NCBI GenBank assembly: GCA_004335635.1 | Contig: QAXH01002070.1 | Location: 1 to 37,554, forward strand | Direction of reading: 5' to 3' | Source of the DNA: Chloromonas sp. AAM2 | Lineage: Eukaryota > Chlorophyta > Chlorophyceae > Chlamydomonadales > Chlamydomonadaceae | Length of the DNA: 37,554 nucleotides | Part shown: in pieces, positions 29,201-37,554 of the stretch | Numbering within the stretch: position 1 is the stretch's first letter | Layout: the number at the start of each line of letters is the position of its first letter | Notes under the pieces: generated by a model | Told to the model about the DNA's origin: nothing | The model's database searches: none | What the model saw: only the letters and a program-made list of their open reading frames with translations | Made by a program: the position numbers and the translations under genes

Positions 29201-32200
29201 TCCCAGCTTGAGCACGGATTAGTACGCCGCCTGCCTGAATTGGCTCCCAATTTCCCCTTTGATGCTGGCGTCTGCTGTGCGTGTTGAAACTGCAGCCCAC
29301 CTGTCGAATGTAGGTGCTTTTCCCGCCCATGTTTGGCCCGGTGATGATCTGGAACCATGCGTTGCCCCGCTGCATGTCGCAGTCGTTCTTGATAAAGTCA
29401 ACTCCGTCCTGCGCCTCCACACACGGGTGACGGCATCCGCGCAGCAGGAGTTGGGCGTCAGACGCACTGGCATCCTGAAACACAAGAAAGCGGCAGCGGT
29501 ACGGATAGAGTGTTTTCCCAAGGCACGTACAGGCACAGCAGCAGATGCGCGTCGGGCGCGCCTACAGCCTAAAGAAAGGGCACAGGTAACATAAGGAACA
29601 TATAATCTTATATGTGAAGGCCTTGATGGCTCAGGCATCAGGCTCACAAATGGCCAACGAAAGATGTGGGTTTGCAACTAACGACCTGACGATGAGTTAT
29701 CTGGCAAGGAGCAGCCGGCAAGCAGGAGCTGGACGTCGGTCACAACAACAGCCTGGAGCACAGACAAGGGCAAAGGCGCGGGCGTATGCCAAACACGCAC
29801 GTGCAGGATGCAGGGTCCCCTTCTGAATCAGCATTGGCACTGGCTTGCACCTTGCATGTCTCAACCGCACATCTCACCAGGCCCTACCTTAAACACCTGA
29901 ATGTGGCAACCACTGTTGGGTATTTCACCGATCTCACGTAAACCCCTTATCCTTCAGGTGCCCTCCTACCTGCAGCACTGGGCGTGTGTAAGGCGAGGGC
30001 GCGGCGGCCGCCAGGTCGGCAAAGCCCGCCAGCACATCCAGCTCCGCCAGCAGCGCCGCCACGCCATCCCACACCTCCACAAACGTGTGGGCAACGGCAA
30101 CCACCTGCAACCACACATCGCATTTGCAGCTAAGATCGGGTACTCAACTGCAACCACAAGTGTGGCATATGGACTGTGGGATGTGCGAGGTTGACCAAGT
30201 GCCTTTGTAGGCACCTGAGTAGGTACACTTAGAACCAGAACTGAGAGTCACACAAGAATTGTCCCAGAACCGGCAAACTTTTTTGTTGTGGGTGTCGTTG
30301 TTTACATGATCTTCAGTCGGGAAGGACTGCTCAGCAGGTGCAAGGGCGGGAGGGCAAACAATCAGCACAAATTCTAGCTGCACCACTGCACCAGCAATCA
30401 ATGCAACCAAGCATGGGAGCCCAGGCTTGATGGGCTGCTGAGATGGATCCAATCACGCATATCATACCATAGGCACCATGCCGGGGGATGCGAGACATAG
30501 CAAGAACCGCTATTGGCAGGGACGCACTGGATTGCAGCGGCACAGAGTACTCAGCACACACCAACTTGCATGGTGATGTTGGCTGCTGCTGAACGCCTGA
30601 CTGTGTGGTCCTGCAATACCGTGGGTTTAACTATGATAAGCTATGTAATGACGATGATGATGACCAACTCGGTATGCCTACCCGAGTGCATCCACTTCTA
30701 CGTCTGCATTGCCACATGCATGTGCCACACGTTTTCTCTCCCTCACCTGTTCCACCAGTTCCCTCTGCACCTCCTCGTAGGCTGCTGATGCCTCCTGCAG
30801 CTTGAGCGCCTCGGCCTCCATGGCCCGAGTGGTGAAGCGCACGCCGTCCTTGGTGGTGCTCAGCGTCTTGTACCTGAAGGGTGAGACAGGGCACTGACTG
30901 TGTGTGTGTGTGCGTGTGTGTGTGTCCAGTGCTCAGCGTCTTGTACCTGAAGGGTGAGACAGGGCACTGACTGTGTGTGTGTGCGTGTGTGTGTGTGCGT
31001 GTCACTCTACATCGTGAGTGCTGCTTCTGTAGGATCGGACGAGTGATGCTCGTCAACAGTCAACAGCCGACATTCGCACGCCGACAGCCGACATTCGCAC
31101 GCCGACAGTCGACATTCGCACGTCAACAGTCGACAGTCGCACGCCAACAGTTGACAAACGCACGCCAACAGTCGACAGTCACACGCCAACAGTCAACAGT
31201 CGCACGCCAACAGTCGACAGTCGCACGCCAACAGTCGACAAACGCACGCCAACAGTCGACAGTCTCGCATCAACAGTCGACAGTCGCACGCCAACAGTTG
31301 ACAGCCGCGCCAACAGTCGACAGTCTCGCATCAACAGTCGACAGTCGCACGGCAACAGTCGACAATCGCACGCCAACAGTTGACAGTCGCGCGTCAGTAG
31401 TCAACAGTCAAGTCAACAAAGAAGCTTCCAACCCCACAGCAGAAGCTGCGTGCCCCTGCAATTACTTCATTTTCAAATGAGTTTACCACATTTCTCTTGC
31501 CTCACTCACTTTGCCTGCAGCTTGCTCCTGACTGCCTTCTCCTCCTTCTGCGTGATGCGCATGCATCTGGTCCTCTGGTTGGCGGCCTTGTGCCACTCGA
31601 TCTTGATGGTCTTGTTCAGCTCCAGGCCCAGGTCACTGGCGGCGGACTCAATCAACCGCTCGATCGCGGCCTCCGCGGACAGCTTGGCGTTGCGCAGACG
31701 CTGCACATCAAGGGAGCCACAGGAACAGTGTTTTTTCAGTGCCATCGTATTATCGGTTTCTACAGCTTTGCAGTTGTCAGATTATTCGACTACTTGATGT
31801 AGGCTTCCTACAACAGCACAGATTACACAAATGCAGATCAATGGGCAAGCAGCGATCAGGCGGAAGGTGAAAGGCATCAACGGTGACGAGTACGCGAGCA
31901 ACCATTTGAAGCAGAATCCAAGACACCCACATTTACAATGTTGCACGTTAAGGGAATCATGATGGACAAGCAGTTAATGAAACACCATTACAGACGACTG
32001 CCAGATGGCGAGTGAATGGAAGGCCATTGGCAGTGGCCAAAACGCGAGCTGGCACTCAAGCCATTGACTGCAGCCTGGAATTTATAGATGTTTTGACACC
32101 ATGGAAGCCGTCAGAGGACACGAACCGGAATGGGCACCGCCCTGGCCTACCCTGAGCAAGAAAGCAAAACGAACTCAGCGAACAAAGCAGGCAAGGCAGG

Positions 32201-35200
32201 CCAACTGAAGGCAGAACATGATTAAGTCGCCTAAGCTAAGGCCAAAGAGTAAAGAAAAGGACGCAAGAAGGGCCAGGAGGCCTAGTCACGCCAGGGAAAG
32301 GCAGTCAGGCTGCAACAGGGCGGAACGTCAAAGGTCAGGGCAAGCCACACTGAAACAGCCTGGAACGGAATGGGAAGACTGCATGAGAGGGGAAGACTGC
32401 ATGATAGGAGAGGTTAGCAGGCCAGTTCGCTTGGCCGAAACCGGCACACGTGCTGCTCATCTTGATTGTTGGATTTGCGGCGTGTACGCAGTGAATACAA
32501 CACACCCACACACGTCACCAGCCGGCCTCATCATGCACCCCTTCCCTGGCTGTTCTCCCCCTTACCTCTAGCCGTGCATCATATGCTGGTGCCACCAGGT
32601 ACTCGTCAGGCACCCTGTCCAAGTCCACGGCTGCCTCAACAAGTTCCTCAAACTTGACCAAATGCTCCGCGTCATGGGCAGATGCAAAAGGTTCAGCAAA
32701 CCTGCGTCAAAGGGTCGGCAACCAAGTGGGCAGCCCTTGTGTGATCTGCTGTACAGGACTTGGTGAGCATTGATTCGTGGGTGGGGGTTATGGCAGGACG
32801 CAATGACAGGCAGCGGCGTGGTCTGTTGGTCGAAACTCGGAATCAATCGCTTTTTGACTTTCTTCGGCTAGAGGTTCGACGGATTAAATAGGTTAGTGGA
32901 GCAACCTGTGTGTGTTCGAGCTACCTTGCACACAGCAGCTGCGCATGGGGTCCCTCGTGCGCCCTCAAGGCGTCCTCGACCAGGGGCAGACGTGCCGAGC
33001 AGCGGTAGAGTGCGCACAAGTCCGCAAGCGTCACGCCGCGCTTGCCATCAAGTTTGCGTGCCAAGCGCTGGACGTCTGGCAAGCCTGCCCAACGATCATC
33101 GCAGCATAGCTAAGCGCCCTGGGCCTCTGATCAGGTGGTGCAACGTCATCATATTCTGTTCAACGCGTTCGTACCACAGCTAAGGGACCTGGTGCGGGCA
33201 TTGCGATCAAGTCGGCGTGAAGCACTGAGAGGTCAGCATTGCAGGCCAACACATCCCGTGGAAAGGCTGTTAGAACGATGTAATATCTGAGGTTTGGCAG
33301 GTGTGTGTCAATTGTCAATTGTCATTTACAGATGCACTAGCTAGAACTAGAATCAGGAGAACCGCTGTAATCTTTGAGGCAAGTACCTCGAAGCTGCGTG
33401 TCCCTCAGCCTACTCCTTAGCTCGGCGTCCTGCACAAGCGCCTCCACAACATCCAGACGTGCGTTTATTTCCTCTGGAACGATCAGCGGTTGCTTGAGCC
33501 ATGTGCGAAGTCGCCGCTTGCCCATGGCTGTCCGGCAGCGGTTCAGTAGCCCGTAGAGGCTAAACGCGCTGTTCGCGTCCAGTCGGCTCGGAAAGACGTT
33601 GAGAGCGCGCTGAGCAGCAGCGTCCTGCGACAGCCAGTACAGCAAACGCTCTAGCAACACGACCACGTCTATCATCGATTAAGTTCAGGCGCTTGCCCAC
33701 GTCTACAGTCAAACACCATGAATCAGCTATCGACAGCACAAACTCGGGATTGCAGGTCTTATGGACCTCGGGCGCCTCCGTCCAAAAGACCCACTGCCGT
33801 CGTCAAACTCTGCATGGGTGTTCTGGACATAGCCAAAAAAACCATTTGGAGGGCATTGGATACAAGTACTGAGGCTCTGTCTTACCAGTCGCATGTATCT
33901 GTGCGCGTCGTGCAGCCCCAGCTCCCATCTGCCATGGCCGCTGGCGTCGCCCAGCACCTCACAGAACGACAGGGCAGCGGCCAGCGCGCCGCATGCAACT
34001 GTCCGCTCCAGTACAACGGCGTGCTGCTCCACACATCCACCCTGTGAGATGGAGCAGCTTTGTGCAAAACTTCATGCAATAGTGCGGTCCCCATGTCTGT
34101 ATCCAAAAAGGAACCTCCAACGACACAATTACTGCAAGCTCATGCATGCCTGGTTCAGCTTCAGCTGCAGTTGATGTCCTTTTGGCCAACAGAATGCAAG
34201 GTTGGGCAATGTCCAAGAGGCAACAGTGTACTCATCCGCTTGGAACAGCCATGACTGCGGGTGTGTAAGGGGCAGAAGCGTGCTCTTACCTTGACAAGCT
34301 TAGCAAGGTCCGCCTCTAAATGCTTAGTGGAGAAGAAGGAGCGGGCTCGTGAGCTGCACATGGCGCCACACCTGCACGCGAGGAACAACATGCACAACTT
34401 TCATTTGGGCATCCTCAGCTTGGCAGCAGGTTGTTGGCATCCTTTGATGCAAATCTGACCTGGTGCTGCGGCTGACGCTGTTGCATGGTGAAACGTGCCA
34501 TACGAGCAACCTCTTGTGCAAGGGCAGACCATGCATGCAGGTGTAGCTAGTGTGCATTACGGCCTTCAAGTGCATGCGGCATTGGAAGCACGGCATGCCC
34601 TACTGTGCTCTTTGCATCAGAACACGTGTAACTCTGCTGCTCTATAATGGCAAGCCACCTGAGAAATGCCACGGATTTGCCACCTGCCTTGGTGCCAGGT
34701 GCAAGCCTGGGGTCTTGGAAGGAAGTGCATTGCGGCATTGAGTATCGAAGCTGAGCTTGGAATGCAAATCTGGGCATGATTGGGTTGGTTGCTCAGCCCG
34801 CCACGCTTTGCCTTTGTGTCCCCCCTGAGGCCACCTGGTGACCGTGGGTTGGGTAGGTTGGTTGCTCTGGGTGTGGCACTGTGTTGCTCCTGGAGTTACA
34901 TGTGGGCGGCACGCATCGCTCTCACCTTTCCAGCACGTCCGCCAGTCGTCGCTGCACGCCCCCCGCACCGCCAGCTGGGTCCAGCCCATCCGGTGCAGTG
35001 GTACCAGCAGCTTTGTCATCCTGTGATGTGCAGACAAAGGGGGGGTACTACCTGCTGATGCGTGCCCTTGACACCCCGACAAACGTAGCAGCAGATGGCG
35101 TTTGACACACCTATTGAACAGTAGGGTGGAGGACAGCAGCAACCCTCTTCTGCACTGTCAAGGCCCGCTCAGCCCATTCTGCCTCTAACAGTGCTGCTGT

Positions 35201-35577
35201 GCCCCCCGCCTTGAGGGACCTGGGTGCTGCCTCACCGTCTGTTTCTAGCTGCACTTTAGTTTGGCGTGCCAGCACAGCCTGGCCAGCACAGGCTGAATTC
35301 CAGGGCCCTCCCCCACCCTCGGTGTTGTCTACCCCTTGAGCTGGTCAATTGGCCAGTCGCAAGCTGCACCTACAGGTGCTGTCAGGCATGGTGCAGCTGC
35401 ACTGCACTTTTGACTGTGCTGCGCCGCTTTGGCTTGCCAGCCAAGCCTGGCCTGCTTGTCCCTGTGTCACCCCTTCTTGGCTGTCCTGCATTGCTTTGGC
35501 GTCGCATGCCTGCTTGTTCCTGTGTGAATCTCCCATCCCTTGTTCCACTTGTGGGACGATACAGATGTGCTCACATG

Positions 35578-35610
<33 letters not shown>

Positions 35611-37180
35611 GCGGACGCACACGCACGCATGCGCACGTATATACACACCTTCACCACCAGTGCCTCCCTTGCTCCCAACTGCACCAGCAGCGCCTCCAGC
35701 TCACACAGCGACTCATCGTCCACAAACTGAGCCACGCCCAGCCGCCGGCCCACGCTGTCCACGTATGCCACGCCCACCTCACGCTGGCCTTCACGCGTGG
35801 CAAGGTTCACTGCAGAAACGGCCGACGGCTCAAGTCAGCCAAAACTTCAACTCACTTCGTTGTGTGAACTTGTGATGAGCCACGCCCAGCTCGAGGCAAA
35901 TGGCAAAGTGCTAGACTGAGATCAACAACTATCCTCTCAAGCCTGCACCATACGAGACAAGCTACGTAATGATGAATAATGATGATACAAGCCAAGGGCT
36001 GCAGCACGTAAGGGTCAAGGGGTTTGGGCAATCACGACAAAACTGACATGCAGCAGTATGGGGCGCTGGGTTCAGCCATGCTGGGCCATGCACTTCCTTG
36101 TTCAGTCCATCAGCTGGAAATCGCCGCATCATCGTATGCGTATCTCTTCTAGGCAGTACTTTAATGCTGTTTTGAAGCTTCCTACTTGATCTTGCTGGTC
36201 CCAGCCTGTAAGTTCAGGGGTATTTGCTTGAAGGTTAATCCTAGCTGCTAGCCACTGACCTGCCACTACCACAGGTGCATCAGTCAGGTCATTGCCTGAG
36301 CGGAACAACTCCTCTTCAAAGGCACCCAGCCGCCCAGGGCTTGCAGTCCTGTGGGCACGCGCGTTCACGATCAGCCAGAACATTGGCAGAACATACCGGT
36401 AGCCGAATCAGTACTGACACTTGCTTGGCAGACGATGAGCGCAAATGACTGGGATGATCTCTGGCAGTACCTGACTGCTGCACGCAGCTATAAAGCCAGA
36501 CTTGCAAGACTCGCATGTATTGATCTGCGTGCCAAGGGCGTGCACTGGCTGCCGTGCATATCCCCATGCAATCCCCATGCGCGCTGAGGCCAGCAGGCAT
36601 GCATGCTCCATTCACCTCGACAGCTTCCATGATGATCCGCTGCCTTCCCAAAGCTCAACTGTCCTGTCTGCCGTGTCAAGGAGCAGGTCTCTCAGCGCAG
36701 TTTCAAACAAGTTCTTGTTCAGTGTCACACTGTCTAGACCGCTGCTGCCAGCCGGCCCCAAGTGCTTGATCACAGCTGTGGTCTTGTAGAACTTGCGCGC
36801 TACGTACACAGCATCTTCTCCGTGCACTGAATAAAAATCCTGCAAGCAAGGTTTGAGGGTTGTCATGCACTAGTCGCCCTCGGCATGCTCTTACACCTTG
36901 TGAGGAAACCAAACTTAGGAAAGCGCACCTTGCGATTAAGAAACCGGATGCACTGGTCGTTCTGCGAGCATCAAGTGCCAGTAGGGTGCAGCCGCTGGAC
37001 ATTCAAAATTATCAAACAGGAGGCAAAGCTGGTGATGTCTGCGCACTATGACAGGCACGATGCCTTGTGTCTAACCTGAGGTAGCGACTTGTACCACGAT
37101 ATGAAGCCAACTTGCTCGCGACTGTCCAACGCCAAGTCTGGGGGCCCGGTGCTCTTGCCGGTCTGTTCGTCGTCCGCCAT
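26299..37180 (-). CDS. MSH2: DNA mismatch repair ATPase MSH2
   Basis: MSH2 is the shared subunit of MutS-alpha/beta, which recognise mismatches and loops in nuclear DNA. Exons: 37180-37076, 36961-36929, 36839-36616, 36348-36260, 35809-35649, 35020-34926, 34371-34290, 34041-33886, 33624-33387, 33084-32925, 32701-32566, 31700-31510, 30873-30747, 30104-29970, 29474-29301, 28871-28704, 28348-28174, 27355-27156, 26526-26299; 958 aa. Mut[21 protein letters not shown] and [18 protein letters not shown]. Connector: [19 protein letters not shown]. Lever: [30 protein letters not shown]. Clamp: about exons 11-13. ATPase: Walker [11 protein letters not shown] (689-698), [10 protein letters not shown] (about 743-751), Walker [17 protein letters not shown] (765-780) and ATHFHEL (802-808), then the C-terminal dimerisation helices ([15 protein letters not shown]...). 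All catalytic motifs are intact and the length is normal. Exon 2 is only 33 nt. Confidence 0.96.
28363..28442. repeat. (TG)n microsatellite
   Basis: TG runs with GCATGCGTTTG interruptions, starting about 15 bp upstream (transcript sense) of MSH2 exon 17. On the transcript the tract reads as CA-rich sequence next to the acceptor. Confidence 0.92.
28896..29044 (-). mobile_element. CTCA-tailed SINE-like repeat, copy 3
   Basis: On the minus strand: ACCAGCAGTCCATTGCAATG, GAGCTTGAGCCAGCTTCTGT, CCGACTTGTCGGATGAT, then a degenerate GTGTTATAAGAC and CTCA repeats. CTCAC repeats also flank the other end. It lies in the MSH2 intron before exon 16, sense orientation. Confidence 0.65.
30255..30284 (-). 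mobile_element. GCCAGTTCTGGGAC repeat, reverse copy
   Basis: AGAATTGTCCCAGAACCGGC followed by AAACTTTTTT. It directly abuts the CAA-tailed element that begins at 30286. Confidence 0.65.
30286..30390 (-). mobile_element. CAA-tailed SINE-like repeat, reverse copy 2
   Basis: On the minus strand: TTGTGCTGATTGTTTGCCCT, CTGCTGAGCAGTCCTTCCCG, then ACTGAAGATCATGTAAACAA and a short CAA-like tail. It aligns along most of its length with 612-719. It lies in the MSH2 intron between exons 13 and 14. Confidence 0.65.
30609..30664 (+). mobile_element. GAT-tailed dispersed repeat, copy 5
   Basis: GTCCTGCAATACCGTGGGTT, then TAACTATGATAAGCTATGTA and ATGACGATGATGATGA. This is the closest match to the copy at 9-60. 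It lies in an MSH2 intron, antisense to the gene. Confidence 0.65.
30929..30973 (-). repeat. Duplicated MSH2 exon 13 acceptor and start
   Basis: 45 bp identical to 30856-30900, which spans the first 18 bp of exon 13, the CCTTCAG acceptor and adjacent intron. The two copies are 73 bp apart and separated by (TG)n. Splicing to the upstream copy would add 73 nt and break the frame. Confidence 0.92.
31046..31400. repeat. 21-bp minisatellite with GTCGAC palindromes
   Basis: About 17 units of CGCACGCCAACAGTCGACAG plus T, with variants (CTCGCATCAACAGT). It lies in MSH2 intron 12. Most units contain GTCGAC. There are no unique spacers, so it is not a CRISPR array. Confidence 0.95.
35539..35636 (+). 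mobile_element. CA-tailed SINE-like repeat, copy 2
   Basis: CTTGTTCCACTTGTGGGACG, then ATACAGATGTGCTCACATGC and (CA)n up to 35636. It ends about a dozen bp from MSH2 exon 5, on the downstream (donor) side of that exon. Confidence 0.6.
35947..35993 (+). mobile_element. GAT-tailed dispersed repeat, copy 6
   Basis: CACCATACGAGACAAGCTAC then GTAATGATGAATAATGATGA. The middle of the body is missing compared with 9-60. It lies in the MSH2 intron between exons 4 and 5. Confidence 0.45.
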
Positions 37181-37554
37181 CTAGCTGACAAGATTCTACA
37201 ACGAGTTACAGTTGACCGGCAACCTGATCTCCTTTAGGCCTGCCAGGCCTACGTAAATAAGGTGAGAAGGTTTGTTTGCGGTTACTTGGAAAAAAAAAAA
37301 GTTTGCCAGTTCTGGGACAGTTCTTGTGTGAATTGGTCTGTATTACCGCCAGGAACCATTGTGTGTCAGTCAACATGTGTATGTGTGCGTGTCATTCGCA
37401 CATGGGTTGAACAGCGGAGTGAACATCGCGTGTTGTGGTAGACGGTGCACTGCCACTTCTGGGACAGCAAACCATGTCTAGACAGGAACTACAGTGTCAA
37501 AAGACAAAATGGGTGTGTGACCCATCTGACAGGTAAACACCTCAGAAGTCTGTA
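37181..37554. other. MSH2 5' flank
   Basis: 374 bp upstream of the MSH2 start, holding its promoter and 5' UTR. The GCCAGTTCTGGGAC module occurs at 37290-37330 and a partial copy (TGCCACTTCTGGGACAG) near 37451. No coding signal seen. Confidence 0.5.
37290..37330 (+). mobile_element. GCCAGTTCTGGGAC repeat, copy near MSH2 promoter
   Basis: An A11 run, then GTTTGCCAGTTCTGGGACAG and TTCTTGTGTG. It starts 110 bp upstream of the MSH2 ATG, so it may lie in the promoter or 5' UTR. Confidence 0.7.

Noticed and set aside
31046..31400. CRISPR-like regular array
   Set aside because: Units are contiguous 21-bp tandem repeats with no unique spacers, in a eukaryotic intron.
32860..32895. GAGGTTCGACGGATT as a tRNA B box
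   Set aside because: No A box, no foldable cloverleaf and no acceptor stem could be found nearby; no tRNA gene is supported anywhere in the window.

Overview
This is nuclear DNA from a eukaryote, most likely a green alga (Chlorophyta; Chlorophyceae is my best guess). It carries an enlarged bacterial-type bS21 ribosomal protein with a chloroplast-style leader, an AMT1-type ammonium transporter and a plant-type profilin. Introns are dense with GTGAG-type donors, TGTAA motifs sit downstream of several stop codons (the usual green-algal poly(A) signal), and (TG/CA)n microsatellites are abundant. The assignment is inferred from gene content; no species is claimed.

Six genes can be read exon by exon. 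From left to right: (1) VPS51, a GARP/EARP tethering subunit, minus strand, 11 exons visible (466-7352), running off the left edge. (2) A plastid bS21 gene, minus, 5 exons (7993-9502), 248 aa with a GGY-repeat tail. (3) RRP4, the RNA exosome cap subunit, plus, 9 exons (9691-13568), divergent from bS21 with only 188 bp between the two start codons. (4) An AMT1-type ammonium transporter, minus, 8 exons (17064-20457). (5) Profilin, plus, 2 exons (24081-24571). (6) MSH2 mismatch-repair ATPase, minus, 19 exons (26299-37180), complete at 958 aa. All splice phases were checked by hand and the joined frames stay open. The genes belong to unrelated housekeeping pathways (endosome-to-Golgi traffic, plastid translation, RNA decay, nitrogen uptake, actin, DNA repair), so this is an ordinary gene neighbourhood and not an operon-like system.

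The gaps are 7.35-7.99 kb, 13.57-17.06 kb, 20.46-24.08 kb and 24.57-26.30 kb. They hold no gene I can identify; the second may contain the remains of an unrecognised plus-strand gene (about 14.7-16.3 kb).

The most unusual content lies in introns and spacers. Several short dispersed repeat families look like SINE-type retroposons: each has a short conserved body, then a hinge resembling ATGTAA, then a simple-repeat tail of (GAT)n, (CAA)n, (CA)n or (CTCA)n. They appear to seed many of the microsatellites. A further family built on GCCAGTTCTGGGAC occurs at least seven times, once as an inverted pair resembling a 139-bp MITE. Three genes (VPS51, RRP4, MSH2) carry duplicated exon edges in the adjacent intron, and the MSH2 fragment recurs 30 kb away in a VPS51 intron. 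Five intronic minisatellites with units of 13, 21, 30, about 45 and 50 bp are also present.
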